DNA from: Clostridiales bacterium
GTDB taxonomy: Bacteria > Bacillota > Clostridia > Christensenellales > Borkfalkiaceae
Length of the DNA: 64,000 bases
NCBI GenBank assembly: GCA_015069485.1
Contig: SVIM01000002.1
Span: 17,339-81,338 of the forward strand
Direction: 5' to 3'
Shown here: in pieces, positions 28,335 to 35,989 of the stretch
Position numbering within the stretch: the stretch's first letter is position 1
Layout: every line of letters starts with the position of its first letter
Translations under genes and position numbers: made by a program
The notes under the pieces: generated by a model
Database searches by the model: none
What the model was told of the DNA's origin: nothing
Seen by the model: only the letters and a program-made list of their open reading frames with translations

Positions 28335-28351
28335 GCAAATTAAGCTTTTTA

Positions 28352-29512
28352 TTAAACGGATATAAAGGTATAATTATAAGTTTTTTTATTGTTAATAAAA
28401 TCCCAAATTTTATCGGCAAATTCGCAAATTTCAAAGCATTTTTTTGCTGATACGGAAAGTGAATTTTTATTTTTTTGTAAAATTACGGTAGGGAAAGAAG
28501 ATTTTGAAAGGGAAGATAAAATTAAGTCGATTTTATCTTTATTAATTGCCAACGGTTTTAAATATAAATCGTTTTGCAAAAATTCCAAAGCGTCGTATTT
28601 GTATAATTTTAACAAATTAGCGCATAAAATTCTTTTAATTCTCGAAGCGGAATAACGCTTTGCACAAGTATTTGCAATAATGCTTTCAAAATCCTGCATT
28701 TCACAGTTTTTTAGTTTATTTTCTAAACCTTCGGTACACCCAAAAACTTCTTTTAACTGCTCTTTGTTCGTAGATAAAAGGGAAAATAAACAATAATTTT
28801 TAAAAATGCGTTGAATATCTTGCTCGATTTTTAAATCGCAATATACATAATTTGGAACATTGTTTATAACCTTATCCGAATTAAGATTTTGCCTTATTGC
28901 ACTCGCGGAGGAATAGTTTTGCGCAAGATTTTCGTCGTTATATCCACAGCCGATTCGCCGTATGGGAAGAATATTAATTTCAGATTTATATTTTAAAATT
29001 GCCTTCGTGTATTCAACCCCTAAAATATTATTTGGCATTGATAAAAATCCGTGCTTTCCACCACATTTTTCAAACGCGTAATTGTAGCTTTTAATATAAC
29101 TTTCGCCTAAATTAAGTTGTTCGTTAAGGTAGGCGGTAAATTCTTTAGGTTCATTAATCAAAAGCTCTGCAGATTGTAAAAATGCGCCTTTATCGCAATC
29201 TTCGCAACCGAAGGCAAGGGTAGTAACCTCGGGGATGGAAGAAAGTATTTTTATCGCGCCCTGTGCAAAAATTTCGGCAGGGGCAACGGCAAAGGGAGCA
29301 GGAAGCTCTAAAACGGCGTCTGCACCGCTTAATACGGCGTGCCTTGCTCTTTTAAATTTATTTAAAAGGCAAATATCGCCTCTTTGTGTAAAATTACCGC
29401 TCATAATACACAATACGCTATCGCAACCCGAAAGCTTTTTTGCCGTTTCAATTAAATATTTATGGCCGTTATGGAAAGGATTAAATTCACAAATAATTGC
29501 ACAAATCTTCAT
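28352..29512 (-). CDS. tmcAL: tRNA(Met) cytidine acetate ligase
   Basis: TmcAL (YlbM family) uses acetate and ATP to make N4-acetylcytidine at the wobble base of elongator tRNA-Met. The 386-residue protein starts with the nucleotidyl-transferase signature CEFNPFHNGH and has MSGNFTQRGD and VLELPAPFA, as in the family. It diverges from pta. The link is suggestive because TmcAL needs acetate, the product of the adjacent pta-ackA pathway, but that is inference. Confidence 0.92.
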   Translation of the reverse strand: MKICAIICEFNPFHNGHKYLIETAKKLSGCDSVLCIMSGNFTQRGDICLLNKFKRARHAVLSGADAVLELPAPFAVAPAEIFAQGAIKILSSIPEVTTLAFGCEDCDKGAFLQSAELLINEPKEFTAYLNEQLNLGESYIKSYNYAFEKCGGKHGFLSMPNNILGVEYTKAILKYKSEINILPIRRIGCGYNDENLAQNYSSASAIRQNLNSDKVINNVPNYVYCDLKIEQDIQRIFKNYCLFSLLSTNKEQLKEVFGCTEGLENKLKNCEMQDFESIIANTCAKRYSASRIKRILCANLLKLYKYDALEFLQNDLYLKPLAINKDKIDLILSSLSKSSFPTVILQKNKNSLSVSAKKCFEICEFADKIWDFINNKKTYNYTFISV

Positions 29513-29543
29513 AATATGTCTTTACTTTTTTAAAAAAATATTG

Positions 29544-29549
29544 TATAAT
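29544..29549 (+). promoter_or_regulatory. -10 box upstream of pta
   Basis: TATAAT 85 bases before the pta ATG, with only a weak -35 (TTTACT, 29521-29526) at 17-base spacing. Confidence 0.45.
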
Positions 29550-29633
29550 ATTTTTGTATGGTATTCCGAAGGCTCGGTTTATTATATTATAACCTAAATT
29601 TTAAGATAAATAAAGTGTTTTAAGGAGAAAGAT

Positions 29634-30638
29634 ATGTCATTACTTGATGAAATCAAGGCAAAAGCCTCTGCGCTTAAAAAGACGATAGTTCTTTGCGAAG
29701 GTGAAGATAAGCGCGTTGTTGAAGCGGCAGCTCAAATTACCAAAGAAGGTATAGCAAAAATCGTTCTTGTAGGCAACGAAGAAGAATGCAAAAAGGTTGC
29801 ACCTGAAGTTGACCTTACGGGAATCGTGCTTATTGACCCTTTGACTTCCGATAAAACTGTAGAATACGCTAATATTTTATACGAAGCAAGAAAAGCTAAA
29901 GGTATGACGGAAGAGCAGGCGTTAGCACAAGCTAAGGATAGAACTATGTTCGGCGCGTTAATGCTTAAAGCAGGCGACGTTGACGGTTACGTTTCCGGTG
30001 CTTGCCACTCAACCGCAAATACCCTTCGTCCCGGACTTCAGGTTGTTAAAACCGCGCCCGGCATCAAAACCGTTTCCAGCTGCTTTATTATGATTGCACC
30101 CGAAGGGGAAAATAAATATAATCCCGACGGCGTTGCTGTTTTTGCTGACTGTGCAATTAACATTGAACCCGACGCTCAACAGCTTGCAGACATTGCAGTT
30201 TCTTCCGCAAAAACGGCAAAGGCGATTGCGGGAATTGAACCTAGAGTTGCTATGCTTTCCTTCTCAACGAAGGGTTCCGGTAACGACGATAAGTTCTTTA
30301 AATCAGTACCCAAGGTTCAAGAAGCAACCGCGCTTGCAAAGGCAATGGATCCCGATATCGCATTAGACGGCGAATTCCAGTTCGACGCTGCAGTTGCGCC
30401 CGAAGTTGGCCAGTTAAAAGCCCCCGGCTCAACCGTTGCAGGTTATGCAAACGTATTCGTTTTCCCCAACATAAACGCAGGCAATATCGGCTATAAAATT
30501 GCACAGCGCTTTGGTAACTATATGGCAATCGGCCCCGTATGCCAAGGCTTTGCTAAACCTTTAAACGATTTGTCGCGTGGATGTAGCGTAGAAGATATCG
30601 TCGCTACCGTTGCTGTAACCGCGCTTCAAGCAGAATAA
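29634..30638 (+). CDS. pta: Phosphate acetyltransferase
   Basis: Pta converts acetyl-CoA and phosphate to acetyl phosphate, the first step of acetate fermentation. The 334-residue protein is the short single-domain form. It shows the start LLDEIKAKA, CEGEDKRV, SGACHSTANTLRPGLQ and the final AIGPVCQGFAKPLNDLSRG. AAGGAGAAAG precedes ATG. ackA follows 13 bases downstream, forming the usual ATP-yielding operon. Confidence 0.97.
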   Translation: MSLLDEIKAKASALKKTIVLCEGEDKRVVEAAAQITKEGIAKIVLVGNEEECKKVAPEVDLTGIVLIDPLTSDKTVEYANILYEARKAKGMTEEQALAQAKDRTMFGALMLKAGDVDGYVSGACHSTANTLRPGLQVVKTAPGIKTVSSCFIMIAPEGENKYNPDGVAVFADCAINIEPDAQQLADIAVSSAKTAKAIAGIEPRVAMLSFSTKGSGNDDKFFKSVPKVQEATALAKAMDPDIALDGEFQFDAAVAPEVGQLKAPGSTVAGYANVFVFPNINAGNIGYKIAQRFGNYMAIGPVCQGFAKPLNDLSRGCSVEDIVATVAVTALQAE

Positions 30639-30651
30639 TAAGAGGTGAAAT

Positions 30652-31848
30652 ATGAAAGTTTTAGTTGTTAACGCAGGTAGCTCTTCACTTAAATATCAGC
30701 TTATTGATATGGAAACTGAAGCGGTTTTAGCAAAAGGCGGCGTTGAAAGAATAGGTCTTCCCGCATCCCTATTAAAGGCAAAGGGTAACGGCAAGGAAAA
30801 GGTTTTTGAAAAGGACATGCCTAACCATAAAATTGCAATCGAGCTTGTTTTAAGCGCATTGCAGGATAGCGACGTTGGCGTAATTAAGTCTATGGACGAA
30901 ATTAACGCGGTTGGACACAGAATGGTTGCAAGTGGCGAATATTTTAACAAAACCACCGTAGTTACCGAAGAAGTATTAAAGATTTTAGAAGAAAAAACCT
31001 ACGAGCTTGCGCCCTTACATAATCCCCCCGCAGTAACCGGTGTTCGCGCTTGTATGGAGGTTATGCCCAATACGCCTATGGCGCTTGTTTTTGATACTTC
31101 CTTCCACGCAACTATGCCCGAAAAGGCTTATTTATACGGTATTAATTACGAAGATTATAAAGCTTACGGCGTAAGAAAGTACGGCTTCCACGGCACAAGC
31201 CATAAGTTTGTATCTCAAGAAGCGGCTAAATATTTAGGCAAAAAGCCTGAAGAGCTTAAAATTGTAACCTGCCACCTTGGCAACGGATCTTCCATTTCTG
31301 CAGTTGACGGTGGAAAATGTGTTGATACCACTATGGGCTTTACGCCTCTTGCAGGTATTTTAATGGGCACTCGCTCCGGCGATATTGATGCGTCTGCTGT
31401 TGAATTCCTTGCTAAAAAGAAGGGTATGACTCACGCAGAAATTATTAACTATCTTAATAAAAAGTGCGGTGTTGCAGGTATTTCCGGCGTTTCGAGCGAT
31501 TTTAGAGATTTAGAAAAGGGAATGGCAGAAAACAACGAAAGATGTATTCTCGCTTTAGATATGTTCTCTTATCAAACTAAAAAATTCGTGGGTGCGTATG
31601 CCGCAGCTATGGGCGGACTTGACTGCATAGTATTTACCGCAGGCATTGGCGAAAATACCCCTTATGTAAGACAGGAAGTTTGCAACGGCCTTGAATTTTT
31701 AGGCGTTAAAATCGATTTAGAAAAGAACAAGTTAAGACCTGGCGGTTCTATTTTAGATTTAACTGCTCCCGGTGCAAAAACTAAAGTTCTTATAGTACCT
31801 ACCAACGAAGAATTAGTAATTGCAAGAGAAACGGCAGAAGTTTTATAA
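30652..31848 (+). CDS. ackA: Acetate kinase
   Basis: AckA makes acetate and ATP from acetyl phosphate and ADP. The 398-residue protein begins MKVLVVNAGSSSLKYQL and has FDTSFHATMPEKAYLYG, HLGNGSSISAV, the phosphate loop TMGFTPLAGILMGTRSGDID and VFTAGIGEN. It is cotranscribed with pta. Together they indicate a fermentative life style. Confidence 0.98.
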   Translation: MKVLVVNAGSSSLKYQLIDMETEAVLAKGGVERIGLPASLLKAKGNGKEKVFEKDMPNHKIAIELVLSALQDSDVGVIKSMDEINAVGHRMVASGEYFNKTTVVTEEVLKILEEKTYELAPLHNPPAVTGVRACMEVMPNTPMALVFDTSFHATMPEKAYLYGINYEDYKAYGVRKYGFHGTSHKFVSQEAAKYLGKKPEELKIVTCHLGNGSSISAVDGGKCVDTTMGFTPLAGILMGTRSGDIDASAVEFLAKKKGMTHAEIINYLNKKCGVAGISGVSSDFRDLEKGMAENNERCILALDMFSYQTKKFVGAYAAAMGGLDCIVFTAGIGENTPYVRQEVCNGLEFLGVKIDLEKNKLRPGGSILDLTAPGAKTKVLIVPTNEELVIARETAEVL

Positions 31849-31876
31849 AAAATTGTTTTTGTAATTGCAAAATAAG

Positions 31877-31905
31877 TTGACATTGTATTTTTTATATTAT
31901 ATAAT
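31877..31905 (+). promoter_or_regulatory. Promoter of the DUF177-rpmF operon
   Basis: TTGACA (31877-31882) and TATAAT (31900-31905), 17 apart. Confidence 0.8.
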
Positions 31906-31923
31906 TTTGTAGTCAATTTAGGT

Positions 31924-32325
31924 ATGATTATTGAAGTAAGAAAGCTTAACGCATTAAAAAAGTACACGGGCGAATTCGAATTTGTATATAACGCCCCTAA
32001 AGATAAGCTTTTATTGCCCTTTGTTGAATTTGAAGGGGATATAAAGGTAAAGGGTGTTTTTGAAATTTACGAAGACGATAGCGTAGGGGTAGATTTTAGC
32101 ATTTACTACTTGCTTAAAGGTCAATGCTCTTATTGCTTAAAGCCTGCGCAAAAAAGTGTAGAATTTTATTCGGAAGTATTATTCGTACCCGAAGATGACC
32201 CCGATTATTATTTTTACGATGGGAATAGAATTGATTTAGCCCCCGCCGTAAACGACGCAATACTTTTTAGTCAGCCGGACGTTTTGTTGTGCCGCGAAGA
32301 CTGTGAAGGTATTAATATAAACTAA
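31924..32325 (+). CDS. DUF177 / YceD family protein
   Basis: This 133-residue protein sits directly upstream of rpmF, the classic DUF177 context. It has the family Cys pairs GQCSYCLKP (mid) and LLCREDCEG (C-terminal), possibly binding metal. Members are implicated in 23S rRNA accumulation in plants and bacteria. The mechanism is not established. ATG 31924 lies about 19 bases from the -10 box, so its leader is very short. Confidence 0.88.
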   Translation: MIIEVRKLNALKKYTGEFEFVYNAPKDKLLLPFVEFEGDIKVKGVFEIYEDDSVGVDFSIYYLLKGQCSYCLKPAQKSVEFYSEVLFVPEDDPDYYFYDGNRIDLAPAVNDAILFSQPDVLLCREDCEGININ

Positions 32326-32354
32326 AAAGGAAAATTTTTAAGAGGTGGATATAT

Positions 32355-32543
32355 ATGGCAGTACCCAAGAATAAACAGTCTAAAAGCAGAACAAACAAAA
32401 GATTTGCAAACTACAAGGCAACGGCTCCTACTCTCGTAGAATGCCCTCATTGCCATTCTTACATGCAAGCTCACAGAGTATGCGCAAGCTGCGGCTATTA
32501 CGACAAAGTTGAAGTAATTGCTCAAGAAGAAAAGAAAAACTAA
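32355..32543 (+). CDS. rpmF: 50S ribosomal protein L32
   Basis: This 62-residue L32 starts MAVPKNKQSKSRTNKR and keeps the four zinc Cys (CPHC and CASC), so it is the zinc-binding form. It follows DUF177 after 29 bases, with AAGAGGTGG before ATG. A terminator follows. Confidence 0.97.
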   Translation: MAVPKNKQSKSRTNKRFANYKATAPTLVECPHCHSYMQAHRVCASCGYYDKVEVIAQEEKKN

Positions 32544-32559
32544 TTTTGTAACAAAATTT

Positions 32560-32592
32560 AACGGATTGTGTTTTTACACAGTCCGTTTTTTC
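32560..32592 (+). terminator. Terminator after rpmF
   Basis: AACGGATTGTG / CACAGTCCGTT stem with one wobble pair, then six T. Confidence 0.85.
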
Positions 32593-32680
32593 TTTTGTTC
32601 TTAAAATAGCTATAGGTTTTAAAATGGTAAATATTCACAAAAAAAGGTGAATTTTCACAAAAAAAATTTTAAAATGCCTA

Positions 32681-32709
32681 TTGACAAAATAAGCATTGTA
32701 TAATATAAT
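32681..32709 (+). promoter_or_regulatory. Promoter of secreted cassette B
   Basis: TTGACA (32681-32686) and TATAAT (32704-32709) are 17 apart, in the same TGCCTATTGACAAAAT box as cassette A. The gene starts about 310 bases downstream, so the leader is long. Confidence 0.75.
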
Positions 32710-33003
32710 AAATACAATAATATCAATTTTTGCCTTTCAATTGTGTTGTGATACAGGTGGCACCGATTCGCCACCTCTTGCCTCCCTATAACGAGGGAGG
32801 TGTTATCGCAGTTACCACCCCTTGCCTTCCCCTTGGGGGGAAGGGGGACCGCTTGCGGTGGATGAGGGGTTTACTTTGCTGTAATTTAACACCGCTGTAT
32901 TGTTTCGCTCGATGTCATACTGAGCGAAGCCGAACCCGAAGGGCAACTGCATTGCAGTTTGGTATCTCGAGCGAAATATTATTCAAACCATTATCAAAAT
33001 ATA
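32710..33003. repeat. Repeat block inside the long cassette B leader
   Basis: Between promoter and gene lies a copy of the 24.1 kb block: CTTGCCTCCCTATAACGAGGG at 32778-, given as hairpin CTCCCTATAACGAGGGAG, and GGGGGGAAGGGGGACC through GGATGAGGGG ending near 32872. Then comes GTCATACTGAGCGAAGCC (about 32914-32931) followed by CCCGAAGGG and GGTATCTCGAGCG. That is an inverted form of the AGATTCTTC...CTCAGAATGAC family. No gene is seen. Confidence 0.7.
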
Positions 33004-33019
33004 AAAAGGAGAAAAAATT

Positions 33020-33544
33020 ATGAAGTCATTAAAAAGCAAAATACTTACGGCGATTTTGTGTGGATCAATGCTTTTTAGCGCGGTTGGCTTTTCGGCTTGC
33101 ACAAACGGCGATTTAGAAGCAAAAATCGCCGAATTACAAGCGCAAATTTCCACCCAACAAGCACAAATTACACAGCAACAACAACAAATTGCACAGCTTG
33201 AACAAGAAAAGGAAGAATTAGAGGAAGAAATTGCTTTTCTTGAAGGGATGCTGGATTCTAACATTAGTGTAGAGTTCTTATTTGATAGGGTTAGCATATT
33301 AGTAAATGAAGAATATAAAGAAGCTTTTTTAAATAAAGAAATTACAATAGAAGATTTTTGCTGGAAAAACGTTGAAAGAGTAGAATACGGCAATTGGTAC
33401 GCGAATTCATCACCTGAATGCGGAGGGCTCACCGTTTATTTAATTAATTCAGGAGAAATACAAGTATTAAATGCTATGAGCTATTTTAATACATTGGATT
33501 TTGTTTATGTAGCAGAATTAGAAATGCTTGATTATTTGGAGTAA
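33020..33544 (+). CDS. Cassette B lipoprotein with coiled coil
   Basis: This 174-residue lipoprotein has its signal peptide and lipobox ending VGFSAC (Cys about 27), followed by TNGDLEAKIAELQ. This parallels GFSACGNSDLEVK in the cassette A lipoprotein. Residues about 33-75 form a Gln/Glu-rich coiled coil (IAELQAQISTQQAQI ... EEEIAFLEGML). The C-terminal 95 residues are unrecognised. AAAGGAG precedes ATG. The subtilase gene starts 3 bases after the stop, so they are cotranslated. It may tether or chaperone the protease; that is inference. Confidence 0.72.
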   Translation: MKSLKSKILTAILCGSMLFSAVGFSACTNGDLEAKIAELQAQISTQQAQITQQQQQIAQLEQEKEELEEEIAFLEGMLDSNISVEFLFDRVSILVNEEYKEAFLNKEITIEDFCWKNVERVEYGNWYANSSPECGGLTVYLINSGEIQVLNAMSYFNTLDFVYVAELEMLDYLE

Positions 33545-33547
33545 AAT

Positions 33548-35878
33548 ATGAAAAAGAAAAAAATATTTTTAAATTTAATTTCGCTACTTTTTATATGTGT
33601 GTTATTTGGCTTAGCTTCAATAAATTTATTATCCTATAATAGTGGTATAACGGCATATGCGCATGAAATTACTGCTAATGAAAATGAAGATTTTGCTGAA
33701 GATAGTATAGTTGTAGTTTTAACAAAAGAGGCAACAAGGCAATTTCTTGATTATACCGTAGAGGATTTTAAAGAAATTAATGCAATTGCGGTTTACGATT
33801 TAACAGCAGAAACAGTTGGTTGGGTTGAGAAACAAGTTTTAGGAATACCGACTCAGGAAAAAATGTTAATTAATATTGAAAATTTTAGAAGAATATTAAA
33901 AATACAGATATCTGAGAATAATAAAGAAAATGTGTCAAATGCTATAAGTATTCTCGAACAAAGAGAAGATGTTGAATCTGCAAGCCCAAATTATATTTTA
34001 AAAACTAACGCTACTTCCAATGATATAAAAAGAAATTTTCAATGGGGATTAAATAATATATCAATAAACGAAGCTTGGAACATATCGACAGGAACAGATA
34101 GCGTTCTTGTTGGAGTTATTGATAGTGGCATAGATGCAAGTCATATAGATTTAACAGATAATATTCATAGGAAATCTCCTCACACTTTAGAAAATACACT
34201 ACATAGGGACTTTACTACTGGAACAGCTGATGGAACAAAGGTTCTTGAGCCTGATGATTTAAATGGACACGGTACGCACGTTGCAGGTATAATAGGGGCA
34301 AAAGGAAATAATGCTGAAGGATGTGCGGGTGTTACATGGAATATTGATCTGGTTTCTTTAAGAATATTTAATGAAAATGGAAATGGATCTAGTGGGGATT
34401 TAGTGGAGGCTATACAGTATGCTGCTAAATGCAATATCAAAATTTTAAATTATAGTGGTGGAAGTTACAATTTCAATAATAAGGTTAAGAGTGCAATTGA
34501 TTCATATGAAGGGCTTGTAGTTTGTTCAGCAGGTAATGAAGCTAACAATAATGATGTAAATGCCCACTATCCATCGGATTACGATTTGGATAATATTATA
34601 TCAGTTGGCGCAATAGATCAAAATGGTGATCGTAGTTCATTTTCAAACTATGGTGAAAACTCCGTACATGTATATGCTCCAGGTGGAAATATATTAAGCA
34701 CATTACCAAATAATACATATGGGTATATGAGTGGAACTTCAATGGCAGCACCGTTTGTAACAGGTACTGCAGCGTTAATGCTTTCTATTGATCCTTCGTT
34801 ATCTGGAGAACAATTAAAAGAAGCGATTTTAAATAATTGTGACTATATTGAAATTTCTATACCTGACGGGGAGCAAACTGTTAAAAAATTAAATGCTTTT
34901 AGTGCAGTAAATAGCATAGCGTATAAAACTAATGAACAAGGCAATATTATTACAGAATTAAACTATGAGCCAACAGAAGAAGTTTATTTGCCTTCAATTA
35001 TAAATGGTGTTACGATTACAGGTTTTGAAAGTCAAGTATTTTCAGGTTGGTCTAGCTTAGAAAGCATAACAATTCCTGCAACGATAACGAGTATAGGCGC
35101 AGATGCTTTTTTAAATTGTACCTCGCTACAAAACGTAACGTTTGAAGTTGGCAGTCAATTAACAAGTATAGGGTACAATGCTTTTGCGAGCTGTATTAAC
35201 TTGGGTAGTATAAAAATTCCTAGTAGCGTAACAAGTATAGGCAGTCAAGCTTTTATTGGATGTTCTAATCTTGAAAAGGTAATAATGAGCAGGCAAACAA
35301 CAATACCAAGTTTGGGGACAAACGCTTTTAATTATACTTATTCGGGTTTGCAAATATACGTGCCGAATACTTTAGAAAATTCTTATAAAACGGCAACGAA
35401 TTGGAGCAGTTACGCAAACAAAATACAAAGCTGGTATATTGAAAATAATAGAGTATACATAACGGAAAGCGGAACGGTAAGCGTGGCGGACCAAACTGAA
35501 TTGGTAACGTTATATTCTTTTAATTTAAGCGACGTATGGGCTGATTATGAAGAGTATTTATACGACGAAGCGTTTATAGCGGTTGGCGGAAGCCGAGTGT
35601 TTTACGTAGATTGTTTTATAGACTGTGATTATGGCGAAATGATAGAGTGTTCGTTAAAAATAGAGGTAGAAGCAACAACTTCGTGCATATTAATAAATAG
35701 CGATAAAGAGTACGTTGCAGAGTGCTTTGTAGAGGACGGAATATTAACTGTGCCCTATTTAGAAATATACAATAGTGGCGAAGGATTTTATTTGTTACCG
35801 ATAATGCCACACTTGCAAGTAATTCGATTTGAGCCTTCTGATATTTTTATGGAATATACTGCAAAGATTTACGTTTAA
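33548..35878 (+). CDS. Secreted subtilisin-like (S8) protease with BspA-type LRRs (cassette B)
   Basis: This 776-residue exported protease has a signal peptide at about 1-38 and an I9-like propeptide to about 155. The S8 catalytic domain has Asp192 (GVIDSGID), His241 (GHGTHVAGI), oxyanion Asn330 (CSAGN) and Ser398 (SGTSMAAPF), so it should be active. BspA-type LRR units lie at about 494-594. Residues 630-776 form the domain shared with the hydrolase of cassette A, with 19 differences in 147 by eye. No LPXTG or other known anchor is seen. The target protein is unknown. Confidence 0.88.
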   Translation: MKKKKIFLNLISLLFICVLFGLASINLLSYNSGITAYAHEITANENEDFAEDSIVVVLTKEATRQFLDYTVEDFKEINAIAVYDLTAETVGWVEKQVLGIPTQEKMLINIENFRRILKIQISENNKENVSNAISILEQREDVESASPNYILKTNATSNDIKRNFQWGLNNISINEAWNISTGTDSVLVGVIDSGIDASHIDLTDNIHRKSPHTLENTLHRDFTTGTADGTKVLEPDDLNGHGTHVAGIIGAKGNNAEGCAGVTWNIDLVSLRIFNENGNGSSGDLVEAIQYAAKCNIKILNYSGGSYNFNNKVKSAIDSYEGLVVCSAGNEANNNDVNAHYPSDYDLDNIISVGAIDQNGDRSSFSNYGENSVHVYAPGGNILSTLPNNTYGYMSGTSMAAPFVTGTAALMLSIDPSLSGEQLKEAILNNCDYIEISIPDGEQTVKKLNAFSAVNSIAYKTNEQGNIITELNYEPTEEVYLPSIINGVTITGFESQVFSGWSSLESITIPATITSIGADAFLNCTSLQNVTFEVGSQLTSIGYNAFASCINLGSIKIPSSVTSIGSQAFIGCSNLEKVIMSRQTTIPSLGTNAFNYTYSGLQIYVPNTLENSYKTATNWSSYANKIQSWYIENNRVYITESGTVSVADQTELVTLYSFNLSDVWADYEEYLYDEAFIAVGGSRVFYVDCFIDCDYGEMIECSLKIEVEATTSCILINSDKEYVAECFVEDGILTVPYLEIYNSGEGFYLLPIMPHLQVIRFEPSDIFMEYTAKIYV

Positions 35879-35880
35879 AT

Positions 35881-35916
35881 AAAATGAGGAGCGCTTTTTG
35901 CGCTTCTTATTTTATT
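35881..35916 (+). terminator. Terminator after the subtilase gene
   Basis: AAAATGAGGAGCGC / GCGCTTCTTATTTT stem with T-rich tail. Confidence 0.75.
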
Positions 35917-35925
35917 TTTATACCG

Positions 35926-35968
35926 TTGACAAATTTTTAAATATAAATTATAATCTTTATAGATTATA
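35926..35968 (+). promoter_or_regulatory. copA promoter overlapped by a perfect palindrome
   Basis: TTGACA (35926-35931) and TATAAT (35949-35954) are 17 apart. TATAATC-TTTATA-GATTATA (35949-35968) is a 7-bp inverted repeat covering the -10. A repressor binding here would block transcription; the ArsR-family gene downstream is one candidate. Confidence 0.6.
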
Positions 35969-35989
35969 AACCTAAAATAGGAGAAAATT

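Noticed and set aside
32730..33023. ORF between rpmF and cassette B
   Set aside because: It lies on the hairpin-rich repeat block and overlaps the start of the lipoprotein gene; composition is that of the repeat.
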